Source: Vitrella brassicaformis (taxonomy: Eukaryota > Sar > Vitrellaceae). From it: a stretch of 37,938 nt of DNA. This document shows, in pieces, positions 1-10,625 of the stretch; positions within the stretch are counted from its first letter, which is position 1, and each line of letters begins with the position of its first letter. The stretch lies in the NCBI GenBank assembly GCA_001179505.1, contig CDMY01000589.1:1-37938 (forward strand). Direction: 5' to 3'. The notes beneath the pieces are model-generated. The model was not told where the DNA came from. It ran no database searches and saw nothing but the letters and a program-made list of their open reading frames with translations. The position numbers were made by a program, and so were the translations under genes.

Positions 1-407
1 TGCCGATCAGGCGGAAAACACAAACCAGATTGCTGCGCCCATGTAAGAATAGGGGGGAGAGAGTCGGGGAGAATGGTGAAGAGAGGATCTGCCGGGCGGT
101 CAGTCCCGGATAAAGGATTAAGTCAATGCAACGTAAGGTCTGTGGATTTTGTGGAGAGTCCACGTAGGACATGTAGTATGCGTCAGTCCATCCTGTCTGA
201 CGTCCTGTCCGCCATGGCCTGTCTCATGGAACGGACAAAGACTCAACAGCCGTCCTGTCTCACAGATCAGTGGATCGTCGGTCTATGAACCCTAGACCCT
301 AAACCCTGGACCGACTTGCACTTCTGACAGTAGGAACGCACAGCCGGACATTGATTGATTCGCCAGCCCATGTGTCTGTCTCTGTGCCTGTGCTGGCTGT
401 TTGTCAG
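1..407. other. 5' flank without recognisable gene
   Basis: I see no convincing exon here. The only open frame starting inside it (73-288, +) has no family resemblance and no splice-compatible partner. A short CCCTAAA-like stretch at 288-310 is listed separately. Any earlier exons of the Gly/Arg-rich gene that follows would lie here or outside the window. Confidence 0.4.
288..310. repeat. degenerate telomere-like CCCTAAA stretch (telo-box-like)
   Basis: The sequence reads as three imperfect units around CCCTAGA, CCCTAAA and CCCTGGA. This resembles the plant/algal-type telomeric heptamer read on its C-rich strand. It is far too short to be a telomere. It could be a chance match, an interstitial relic, or a telo-box-like promoter element for the gene downstream. 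Confidence 0.35.
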
Positions 408-1077
408 GCCACCCTCATTCGCCAGAGGCTCAGGGTATGCACCCACACGAAGAACCAGCAGACAGACAGGCAGACAGACACAAGGAACAACACACCAGGC
501 CCCACATTAACGGATATCCCTTTCAGGCTTTGGGCCAGGCCGCGCATGGGGCCACATTTGCTCCTGCTGCTCCCGTTGCTGCTGCTGCTGCTGCACGAGG
601 TGGTGAACAGGAGAACAAAGCCACACACACATACACTGACAGGAATTGAGCACCGTGTTGTCCCTCTTTTTGTCCTTGGTTATTCGTTCAGGTCGTGGTC
701 GTGGTCGGGGCGGCGCACCCGGCTACGGCCGTGGCGGCATGGCTGCGGGCGGCCGGGGGGCGACGCTGGCTGCGGGCGGGGGGAGAGGGGCACCGATGCC
801 TCCCCTACCCCCACCCAGCGGCCTCGCACCCATTCCCGCTTGGTGTGTGTGTCCGCGGCGTGACGGCGGCCAAGGGCGCGGGCAGAAGGACCGGAGCACT
901 TGCATCAGTGTGAGCCATAGGCGGGCAAAACTACATACACATGCACCAAAAATGAGTGCAGCGCCCCTGTCTCTCTCTTTTTCTGTGTATTCTGTATTCA
1001 GCTGCTCCGGATCGCTGTCTACATCTTATATTGTGAAGCATTGGTTTTCATCGAGGTCGTTGGCGCACCTTCGTTGA
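408..1077 (+). CDS. Gly/Arg-rich (RGG-type) protein, 3' exons only, uncertain
   Basis: Probable exons are 408-434, 527-599 and 692-842, with a possible last exon 1002-1077. Exon 527-599 ends one base into a Gly codon and the exon at 692 supplies the other two bases, so the joined frame runs an Ala-rich stretch straight into GRGRGRGG and further RGG/GRG repeats, then a Pro-rich stretch. Acceptors at 691 and 1001 follow pyrimidine-rich tracts. RGG tails are typical of RNA-binding proteins, including Sm/LSm proteins, but no globular domain is visible, so the family cannot be named. The 5' part must lie upstream. The end is unsure: a donor at 843 joins to 1002 and stops at 1077, while reading through is also open. 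Confidence 0.35.
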
Positions 1078-1545
1078 TTGAGGGTCGCCTGCTTGTCCAT
1101 ATGTGCATCAGTCCAACACGAATATATATAGTTTGCTGTATCTAACACTGGTGAGACATGCACAGGACATCAACAAAACAGGTGCTGCGCCACGCCATGA
1201 CCGCACTGGAATAGCTGTGTCCGCCAAAGGCAGCCATGGCACACGCACACAAGCAACACACACGCAAAACCCGCAAAGCACTCAGGGGCGGATGTGTGGT
1301 GCACGACGATAGATAGAAACAGGTGTGCAATGGATAAATACATAAACGGGACACCAACACACACCAACTGGCGGCCAAGGCCCTCCCTCCCCCCGATGCA
1401 TATGCATCAGCTCGCACACACCACTTACACACAGACGTTGTAGACAAATACTTACAGACTGCATACTCAGGAAGCTCAGCAAAAAGAGAATAGGCCGCTA
1501 AAGTAGCGAGTGTCTGGTTGACTCACTGCCGGCTCATCGATCAGA
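1078..1545. other. intergenic, no feature recognised
   Basis: This convergent spacer lies between the Gly/Arg-rich gene and BTB-TLDc copy 1. It holds AT-rich patches near 1121-1135 and CA-rich simple sequence. Short open frames on both strands have no splice support or family resemblance. Confidence 0.5.
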
Positions 1546-3984
1546 TCACGTCGACGCGCCCGACACCTGACAAGAAGAAATGAGAACGTCTGTTGTGCTG
1601 TGCTGGTCTCTCCCTCTCCAGTCACTTCTGTCTGACCTGCTGCAGTGCATGAATCTCCAAATCAGCACCCGTGAAGACATGACTGGCGGCCAACGTGGCG
1701 TATCCCTCCTCGCTGAAGCTGCCACGATACGTCATGCGCCTCGGCAGCTCCTCACGCGACAGCCACTGACAGCCGCTGCGAAGGTCGCCAGCCGGACCAC
1801 CCTTCCCGAACCCCAACCACAGCCGAGCACCGATGGCCACCTTGCAGCACAAGGGCCCCAAAATTTCCGTCACCGCCCCCCCAATGCCGGCGACCTTCAC
1901 GCGCTGGTAGTGGTGGGGCACGGTGATCTTGGTGATGCCCTGCTGCTCAAATGCGCCACTGATGGAGTAGAAGGTAACGGGGCAGGGTGTCGTCTCGACT
2001 GCCGTGGGGTCGTCTGGCGGCTTGAGCTGCCCCTTGATGTGGCTGGCGAAAGTGTGGGCGCCGGTGTCCTTGAAGACCAGCAGCAGATCGACCGCACCGC
2101 CCACCTTGGCGAAGAGGGCCTCATAGGTCCAGCCGTCACGCTCACCCCTGGCACACACAGAGGCAGGAGAGCGGGAGTGCGCTTGAACATCAGCCATGGC
2201 CCCTCCTTAGGCACTTCACTCACTTGTAGAGGAGCTGTGAAGTCATCGGTGTGTCGGTCGCCATGTCGATGAGGGCCTGGAGGTCGTCAGCAGAGAGGAT
2301 GGGGTCAGCCGGACGAGTGCTCCACACCTGACCCACATCACATCAGCAACACAATGGAGAGTCATGAGGTCCGCATGGATTCGACGCTTCATGGCCATGT
2401 GTGGCTGACCTGGTACACTTCCAGTCGCGTGGCGGTGAAGGCCTGGCTGCTGGCTAGTGTGGCCCGTCCCGCCTCGTCGTAGCTGCCCATGTACGTCTCG
2501 CCGCCGTCGGGCAGATCATCCCTTCGCAGCCACTGGTGGCAGTGCCGAAGGTCGCTAGTCGGCCGCCCGTCTTTTTGACCCAGCCACAGGCGGCCGCCAC
2601 CGATGGCCGCCTTGCCACACGGGATGCTGCCGGTCTTCACCGCCCCCTCGGTGCCGGAGACCCTCACACACTGCCAATCGTGGGGTATGTTGATCTTGGT
2701 GATGCCCTCCAAGAATGCGCCACTGATCGAGTAGAAGGTAACGGGGCAGCCGGTGCGCAGCTCAGATGTGGGGTCAGCTGGGGGCTTGAAGGGCCCGTCG
2801 ATGTGGCACGCGAGCGTGTGGTGGTGCTCATCCTCGATGACGAACAGCAGGCCGTACACACCCGCCACCGCCACTCGTGCAATCAGAGCCCCATACTGCC
2901 AGCCGTCACGTGAACTCCTAAGCACGACAGAAGAGGGCCATTCAAAAGAAGGCCATCATTCTTCCCGCCCTCTCTGCTGTGCGTGGTCCGCTCACTTACT
3001 TGAAGACGCACTTGATGTGGCTGTGGGATTTGCCGATCATCGAGAGGTACACTTGCTCCATAAGGCCATACATTTCACACACATACAGCAGATCGCCAGG
3101 CGAACCACACGTCGGCAGCGGCGTGACGGCATCGGGGGCCAGCCGAATGCGACGCACGTAGTCCACTATCCTGCCAACACAGTACAACACAACACAACAC
3201 GTACAGAGTACGTACAGACGGTGTTTTCCACCTCGCTGGTGTCATATTACTCACTTGTGCAAGAGGGTCATGGACACATCGACCACCGGCCCAGTATACC
3301 TGCACACACAAAGAGAAGGGGGCATCGCCAGCCCTCTGTGTGGATCACTGACTACTGACTTGGTGAATCGGTCGTAGAGTGTTTGGAAGTCAGCCAGTGT
3401 GGCGTCGGTGGTGGCGACCGCTTCGCCGTCCACACACACACTGAGCACCTCAGTGCCGCCCGTCCCACCAAATGACGAGCTGATGAAGGGCCCCATGATG
3501 GCCATGAAGTCACGGAAGGCGCCACTCTCACTGTCGCCGGGCTGCGCATCGATGGTGAGGGCCGTCTTGGACAGTAGGAAGCGGTCGTGGTAGAATGCGG
3601 AGGCCCGGCGTCCGCCGTCACAGATAGCTCTCGAGCCGAGAAGTAGCTTCATATCAAGCCTGCATTGCATCACCACACACGCATACACAAGCAGTGAGCA
3701 CTGCTGCATCATGCCAGCACGCATGCCTCTCACCAGTTGAAGTACTTGGGATCTGCGTCGATGAAGTGAATGCCGTTAGTGTCTGTGACCATCCATTCCT
3801 CAAAGCGGTGCAGCAGCACAGCCAAGCAGGTGTCCCTCAGACCTCGACGGAGCAGCTGACCACGGGGGAAGGCCATCACCGTCCCACCCACGTTCAGCAG
3901 CATCACTCTCGCCCTGCTCTTGTCTGCTGGCTTGCTGCTGGCGCTGTCTGCTGTGCCTTTGCTGGTCGACGACGGGCCCTTCAT
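1546..3984 (-). CDS. BTB(T1)-double TLDc-like protein, copy 1
   Basis: Eight exons on the minus strand: 3984-3734, 3659-3360, 3299-3255, 3170-3000, 2917-2410, 2327-2224, 2147-1637, 1566-1546. All phases agree and the model gives 636 residues. Residues about 26-84 form a potassium-channel-tetramerisation (T1/KCTD-type) BTB domain, starting VMLLNVGGT and ending HFIDADPKYF. Residues about 256-425 and 460-630 are two TLDc-like repeats, sharing CPVTFYSISGAF, GITKI and RLWLG and joined by a 35-residue linker. KCTD-type BTB domains oligomerise and often recruit cullin-3; TLDc domains occur in oxidation-resistance and V-ATPase-binding proteins. The actual role here is unknown. A start at 4085 with a small exon 4085-4053 spliced to 3996 would add 15 residues. 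It is paralogous to the gene at 27744-30157. Confidence 0.85.
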
Positions 3985-4246
3985 AGTTGGCTGCCGCTGG
4001 TGGTTCAAGTAGTCGATCTCGATGAAGCCGCAATCTTAGGCTCGCGACCCACCCTTCCTCTCCCTTCCTCTCCCTCCTGACTCATTCAGCGTGTCTTCCT
4101 GGTGCCGCTGATCGCGTCCAGTCAGCTCTCTCCATTTGGAGAGAGAAAGCATTTACGCGCGGCGCTGTAGGCCCGTACAGGCTTTCGGACAGGGAGCCGA
4201 GACGAGGCAAAGCGTCGAAGGGAGTCGATCAGTCGAGCGCTGGTGA
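3985..4246. promoter_or_regulatory. shared 5' region of BTB-TLDc copy 1 and haloperoxidase-like gene
   Basis: The two genes are transcribed away from this stretch of about 260 bp, so it should contain both promoters. It has a CT-rich tract (about 4049-4079), a perfect short hairpin CTCTCTCC/GGAGAGAG near 4127-4145 and a CTTAGGCTCGCG element at 4035-4046. Part may be 5' exon or intron of the minus-strand gene. No TATA-like box is evident. Confidence 0.4.
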
Positions 4247-6968
4247 ATGAAGATGGCGATCCTGAGGCCTGTGGCCGCCGTTTTGCTTCTCCTCTTGGTG
4301 GCGGCTCCGTCACCGCTCCACGGTGCAGAGGATCCCGATGGGAAGGCGAGCCCAAAGCGCCTGGTCGATGACATCGGGGATCTCCTCTATTCACCACTCA
4401 ATGCCACGAAACAAGCGGCAGAGTCGCTGCTGGAAACGGCCAGCAACCTGCTGATTGACCCGGCACTCGCCGTCGGAGAGGGCTTCCTCACGCGGCCCGA
4501 GAACGAGTTGATGGATCTCTTCCACCCATTCGAGGCCGTGGAGAGCCTACAGGGAAAACTGCAGGCGCTCACAAGGCTCGGACTCGGTACAATGCCACAG
4601 GCAGCAGGCGGACAGACAGACAGATGACAGGTGGTGATTGCTTGGGTGGTGTGCGTGTGGTCAGCTGAGCTGACCGACAGGGTGCCCCGTGCCTTTTGGG
4701 ACGATGTCTTCAATATGCCCAGTCTGGTGCTGGCCAACATGTTCGACTACGAGCTCATCCCCTACGTCAAAGATATCCCGACCATCATGTGCCTGTGGTT
4801 GGCGGCGCCGCACATCCTCAAGTACGAGCCCCCCGTCCAGAACTCCCACATCCTGATGCAGAATGTGGCCATCTTCCACGCCGTGGCGGCCTACACCGAC
4901 GACTGGGATGTCTTCTTTGGTCCCGACCGCCGCGCCCCCAAGTACATGCGGACGCACCGCAACCGCCAGGAAGCCGGCGTCCACGCCTGCTACGAAATCC
5001 ACAGGATCCTCACGCCCCAAGCAGGTCAGTTAGTCATGGAGTGAGCCACCAACACATCGACCGTGAGATTGAGTTGCGTGAGTGTTGCGTGAGTGCAGCC
5101 GAGAATTTCGCGCAGGCGATGGTGCTGATGGGGTACAATCCGTTGGACAAGGAGCCAAACGAGAAGACGCCCGCGGGCCTGGGGCATTTGATGGCCAAGG
5201 AGGTGGTTGAGTGGTTCAAGGACGACGGCTTCAACAAGGACGGCACCATGATGCACGAGTATAACGGGCTGGCCTACGAGGACTGGACGGAATACAAGCC
5301 TGTCAACGGACCGCACAAGCTCACCTACCCCACATACTGGCAGCCACTCATCGAGGCACAGGTACGCACGGCATAGCAGCCATCCATCTCTATCTCGACG
5401 GATCTCTCCCCCTCCCTCTCTGTATGGCTGCAGGGCGTCGGCGGCTCTGGCGAGCGGTACGGTTACAATGTGCTGCAGACGCACATCACCCCGCACGCCG
5501 GCAAGGTGCGCCCCTTCTTCTGCTCGCAAGAGCAAGTGGACGCGAAGAAGTCGCCCGCGATCTACAACTGCACCAAAGAGATGGAGCCCGAGGACAGGGA
5601 AGAGGGCCACCAAGGCAGGGCGGAAGATGGCGACGGCAGGAGCTGTATCGAGGTGCTCAAGGAAAGGTCCCTCAAGGTCATCGAAGAATCGCTCAAACTC
5701 GACGGTCGGTGGGCGGCCATCAGCCGAGGGCGGGGAAGGGATGATGGGTCGGATGGGTGGCGGATACAGGGGCACGAAGGCCCTGTGTGTGTGTGTGTAA
5801 TCTGTTCTGTGTGGTGGTCTCTCGTTCCTTCAGAGAAGAAGAAGGCCTTCGGAGAGTACTTTGACAACAAGGTGAGCTGATTGAATCAATCACAAGCACA
5901 ACGACCCACACGGGCATCATGCGTGTGTGGTTCTCTTCTACGTCTCTCTCCCTGTCTCACTGCTTCAGTTGTATTCCCTCGGCCCAGTGCCCCTGCAGCT
6001 AATCAAGGTGAGCGGAGCGCACCAGTACTGACACGCTCCGTGTGGATGTGGCGTGTGTCGTCTGGATGATTTTGTGTCAGCCGCTGGACATGAACTTTGA
6101 GGAGTTCACAGCTCTCGAGTTGGGGTACGCCGGGCTGCTCTACGACGCCACCATTGTGGCTTGGAAGGAGAAGGTCTACCACGACGGCGTCAGGCCCCAA
6201 TCCTTCATCCAAGAATATTTCGCCGACGAAAAGTACGCACACAGTCACACACACAGACAGAGACATCGAATCGACGGACGTGTGTGTTGTGTGTGTGTGG
6301 CGTCAGGTTCAAGGCGTATGTGCCGAAGGTGGGCATCCGGGAGATCATGGGCAAGGACTGGAAGTCCTACTTCAGGACCATGCCACACACAGGTGAGGCC
6401 TAGTGTACTGGCCACTGCACTGGGCCACACATAAACGAACGAAGGCGACAATTGACCACCTGGTGCGCCGTGCATCTGTCCCTCCCTCCCTCCCTGCCTT
6501 TGTTTGCCTCGCGTCAGAGTACCCGTCTGGTTCGGCGTGTTTCTGCCGCGCGTCGATGGAGTACGCCAAGATAGCCTTTAAGGGCTTCGACATCGCCGGC
6601 AAGCTCAGGGCGTACTTCCCCAAGGGATCCTCCGTTGTCGAGACCGGCACGACACCCACCAAAGACCTCATCATCGAGTAACTAAACACACACACATTCC
6701 TACTATGCGGCAACCATGAGACATCGGATGGATGGATGGATGGATGGGTGCGTCTGTACTGTGCAGGTGGGAGTCGTTCGACCAGATAGCTGACACGTGT
6801 TCCAAGAGTCGCGTGTGGACGGGAGTGCATTTCGAGCAAGCCATCGACCCGAAGCTGGGGGCCGGCCTGTGTGACGGCATCGGCGAGCTCGTCTTCAAAC
6901 GCGTCCAGAAGCACAGCGGCGGCATTCTCGCCCTAAAGGAAGTGCGCGACAACGGCAAGTGGGACTGA
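4247..6968 (+). CDS. secreted vanadium-dependent haloperoxidase-like protein with His-to-Ser active site
   Basis: Ten exons: 4247-4586, 4665-5024, 5099-5361, 5434-5704, 5834-5871, 5969-6007, 6081-6232, 6307-6392, 6518-6677, 6767-6968. The model gives 636 residues with phases consistent throughout. Residues 1 to about 26 form a signal peptide (RPVAAVLLLLLVAAPSPLHG). The central part matches the vanadium haloperoxidase/PAP2 fold: YKPVNGP, WQPL and ITPHAGKVRPF, then K468-x6-R475-P476, YPSG at 518-521 and R585-x5-H591. In characterised enzymes these Lys, Arg, Ser-Gly, Arg and His residues bind vanadate, and the axial histidine ligates vanadium. The residue after Ser-Gly is catalytic His in typical family members but Ser522 here (codon TCG). 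Halide-oxidising activity is therefore doubtful. The protein may have another vanadate- or phosphate-dependent chemistry, or only a binding role. Confidence 0.85.
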
Positions 6969-8090
6969 GTGACATCCCGCCCGCCCCGCATGACATCCAC
7001 CATCCATCCCTGTTGTGATGATGTGTGTTTGTATGCGTGCGTGGTTTTTTCTGTGGCTGTAAAGCGGCTTGCTGTGGTTTGATGGGATAGGAGGCCCGGC
7101 AGGCAGTAGGGGGAGGGAGGGAGGGGAATCGCAATTCACGCATGCATTCATGTATGCGTCGGCACCACTAGAGCTATACTTACTATTATTTTTTCCGGTG
7201 CGCGATGCATTGCGCCGGGGGCTGGGGAGGCGGGATGAGTGCCTGGATGGATGGATGCCTACCTGCCTGTCCTGCTGTCTGCAAGTCAGTCTTGCTGTCT
7301 GCATGTGTGTAGGTCCGGCCGACGGGCGACCACAGAAAATCTGTGTGGTTGCTTGTCTTGGTGCCATAAGAGACATACATATGCACACACACACACGTTC
7401 ATACTTATACACGTACATTCATTCACGCAGCACTTGATGCGATGCGTCCCACAGACAGACAGACAGACAGAGACAGATGTCTGCATCCATTCATTCATTT
7501 TGCTCGTATTGTAAGCTGTAAGTGCATTTATGGATACCGGGGAGCGGGGGGCCGTGGCTGACTGGCTGACTGGCTGGCCGGCTGGCAACTGTACTGGCTC
7601 GAGAAATGGACTGGATGGACGGATGGATGGATGGATGGAGCGGTGGATGGATGGATTGATGGAGCAGTGGACGGACGAATTCGTGTGCTTCGTGAGTGTG
7701 TGTTTGCGTGTGTGTGCCCCTAGTGCCTTTTGCGGTTGATTGATGAACGATGATGGCGGTTGCCTCAGGGCACACATGTTATGTCTGCTGTGTGTGGTAA
7801 TGCTGTTGTCCATGGCCTATGTTATGTGCTGGTCTGTGACTTCTTTCTTGTTGGTTGGCCGAAGGAAACACACACCAAGTCAAATGAAATGCATCCATCC
7901 ATTCAATGCTCACACAATGTCCGTCCAGATCAGATGACGCAAAACACACACTCATACTGCAATGCACGGTCACTCGCTGTGACGCCAGTCAGTCAGTCGC
8001 CTATCTGTCTGTACACCCGTCTTAAAACCGACACGTCTACTTCACATATTCTGTACACAAGACACAGAAATACACCCCACCGAGGGATCG
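6969..8090. other. convergent spacer with simple repeats, no gene
   Basis: This is a 3'-to-3' spacer. It contains CA/TG-rich sequence, an (ACAG)n run near 7452-7474 and GGAT-rich minisatellite sequence near 7614-7665. Open frames such as 7286-7813 (-) follow these repeats and show no family resemblance. Confidence 0.6.
7614..7665. repeat. GGAT/ATGG tetranucleotide-rich minisatellite
   Basis: Interrupted runs of GGAT units (GGACGGATGGATGGATGG and similar) lie in the convergent spacer. A shorter run of the same unit occurs near 6727-6747 in the last intron of the haloperoxidase-like gene. Confidence 0.8.
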
Positions 8091-9960
8091 TCACCACTTG
8101 CCCGAGCCGATCTTGAGCTCCTTCGCCCTTGCCGGCTCCACCGCCCCCCTCTTGACGCCGCCCCTGCCCCCCTCCCTCATGTCTTTCTCCATCTGCCTCA
8201 GCCTCAGAATGGTCATGATGTCGTCCTCACCATACATGTCGGTCGAGTCCACTGTCGACCGGTACTCGCCCGGCATGAACATGTAGTGGCCGTGGGTGCG
8301 CTCGTTGACGGTGCCGGGCTTGTAGATGGACGTCAGCCACAGGCAGATGGGCCGGTAGGTGTCGGCGTCGGCGTGCACCAGGCTCAGCTCCCCGGGGGCT
8401 GCCGCGATGCGCGTGAGGTTGGTGTCGAAAGAGGGGGAGCCGTACACATCCTGAATACAAGCAAACAAGGTGAACAGAACCAAACAGGGGATCTGCAGAT
8501 CCTCATTCGTGTGTGTGTGTGTGTGGTCATTGCCCTCTCTGACCTGTCTGTTTCTGTCGATGCGTTCGAGTGCCTTGAGGTATGGGATGATAGGCTCGGG
8601 CGGCGTCAAGCCACGAACAGCGAGGCGGTCCTCGCATTCGGCCATGTATCTGAAGATGAGGTCATCCCGGATGAGCAGCTCCCGCCCCAGCCAGTGCCGC
8701 ATCGGATCAAGCCCCGTCTCTTGCTGTCGGCTCAGCAACTCCTGAAGGGACACATGGCGATATCAACAGCACAGCCCACCTATACACCCACCCTCCCCTG
8801 GCCATTTTCTCACTGTGTGTACCTTCCATGCCAGTCGTGGTGAGACGCATCCGAGCCCCAGCCATCGTGCGATCTTCCACGCACTGTCGCCCATGTTGAA
8901 CACCGGGTGGCTGCGGCGGTCCGTGGGGTCCACAGACTCACCCACCCACACATAATGCTCCAGCAGACGCAGCCCACCGCTCTCACCACCTGCACACACA
9001 ACACAATCCCATCACATGGCACGACACATCCCCCATCGAGATCTGCCTCGTTTCGCACACTTACCAGGTTTCATGGGCTCTGCGGGCGTCTCAGCCATAA
9101 CGACGTTCTCGATGGGCGGCCCCTCATACCTCTCCTCCACACCCCATGGCAGCGTGTCGGTGGTTGGGAAGTACTCGTAGGAGCCGCCCAGAGCGTCCCA
9201 TACGAAGGGCTCCAGCCTGGGCACGCGCCCAATGGCGCCCTTGTCTATTGGGGGGAGGGGCTCGGGGGGAGTCAGGCCCTTCCGCCGCACCCCATTGTTG
9301 AGCGCACGGACATTCTGGGGGGAAGAGGGAGGGGCAGATATCGACTCATGTGTGATGTGACTGCTTGTTTGTGGTTCGTGTCGTCGTCTTCTGCTTACGG
9401 TGAATGGCTGGCCAACTCGTCGGTAGAGGTCGGCCACTTCCTCGATCGGATACAGACTCCTGTCCCACCGCAATTGAAGCTGACACACGCGCAGACACAC
9501 ACAGACACAGACACACGCAGAGCATTCGAACACGCTGCCCTGTCTGGTACCAATTCCCTCTCCCCTCTCTCACTTCATTCAGCTCACCGGTGGCCTTGTC
9601 GGCAAGCGCCTCAGTTCGTTGGCCAGTTTGTCCTCAAACACATTTTCGTCCTCAAACACGCCCTTGGTCGACAACACCGCACCGGCCAACGACGGTCCTG
9701 GCCAGACGCCCGGGTCCGTCTCTGATGATGGACGGACCGACGACAAACACAAACAGCACATAGGCAGGCACCTCACGGCCAATCGAGTGTGGTCGCTGAC
9801 CGTGTCGTGTGTTGAAGAGGTGTGGTATGAATCTGTGTGGGTCCGAGATGACGATGAGCAGGTCACTGCCCAGCTCACGCAGCCTGTTCTTCAGCTCTGT
9901 CAGGGCCTCTATCAGAAAACGACCACGAGCCAGCAGCCGGGGATTCTCCTCCCTAAACAC

Positions 9961-9991
<31 letters not shown>

Positions 9992-10625
9992 GGCAGACAG
10001 ACAGACAGACAGACAGATGGCGAGAGAATGGGAGAATGGCGCGTGTGTTGTCTGGCGTGGGTGGCTGGCTGGCTGACCATGGTGCCGGTTCGAGGTCCTG
10101 TTGTGTGATGCAGTAGATGGGTAGCACCTCCACCTTATCCTCGCCCTGCTGCTGTAACAGATCGGCCGCAGCTGTCAACAGTGGATTATCGTGCACCCTG
10201 CGCACACACGAGAGAAGATTCTGATGCCAGATCTGACCGTGGACAATGATGCCTATCTGCCTCTGCCACCTGAGGTCATTTCGAAACCACACGACGATGC
10301 GGTTCTTCGGCTTAACTGCACACACACGGAGAGGACACACGAAGCACACCGAACACACCTGAGATGTGCTCACATACTCCCATTGGCCGCATTGCTTACA
10401 TATGGGCCTCTCCGGCTGTATATCATCCCGCTCATCGGCTGCTGACGCCGTGTCTGTGATAAGGGAATAGTCCAGCTCCCCTCGTGCGCTGCTGTGACGC
10501 TGAATGCCGGCATATGCCTCTCGCAGCCTCAACCATCGCGGCAGGTGCACAGATTGGAACGCTTCGCTGCCGAGCGAGGCCGTGACGAGGCCAGTCACGG
10601 GCGCGATGAGTCCAAAGAGCTGCAT
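8091..10625 (-). CDS. cryptochrome/photolyase-like protein lacking a recognisable FAD pocket
   Basis: Ten exons on the minus strand: 10625-10400, 10315-10270, 10197-10078, 9952-9801, 9721-9588, 9479-9399, 9314-9065, 8989-8823, 8741-8544, 8450-8091. The model gives 577 residues. Residues 1 to about 20 look like a signal peptide, followed by AF and a basic stretch. This recalls bipartite leaders of complex-plastid proteins, so plastid targeting is possible. WFRNDLRVHDN (85-95) is the hallmark of the photolyase/cryptochrome alpha/beta antenna domain. GGESGGLRLLEHYVW (337-351) and WLGLGCVSPR match the start of the helical domain as in CRY-DASH. The usual TRN/SKFSPWLA flavin contacts and the downstream TG-P-VDA-MREL core are not recognisable; the last 185 residues are divergent. 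An open frame continues upstream to an ATG at 10745, but the 10625 start is preferred because of the leader. Confidence 0.78.
9961..10017. repeat. (ACAG)n microsatellite in a cryptochrome-like intron
   Basis: About fourteen tetranucleotide units with one GCAG interruption. It lies wholly within intron 3 of the minus-strand gene (9953-10077), where the transcript carries (CTGT)n upstream of the acceptor. Confidence 0.95.

Noticed and set aside
408-842. Identification of the RGG-rich exons as Sm D3 or LSm4 tail
   Set aside because: The Sm fold is not in the window and RGG tails are shared by many RNA-binding proteins.
4122-4397. Minus-strand frame as first exon of BTB-TLDc copy 1
   Set aside because: It mirrors the signal-peptide exon of the haloperoxidase-like gene and has no phase-compatible join to the BTB exon.
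7286-7813. 175-residue minus-strand open frame
   Set aside because: Composition follows GGAT and TG repeats; no domain, no splice pattern.
9961-10017. Regular repeat array resembling a CRISPR-like or satellite structure
   Set aside because: It is a plain 4-bp microsatellite with no spacers, inside an intron of a eukaryotic gene.
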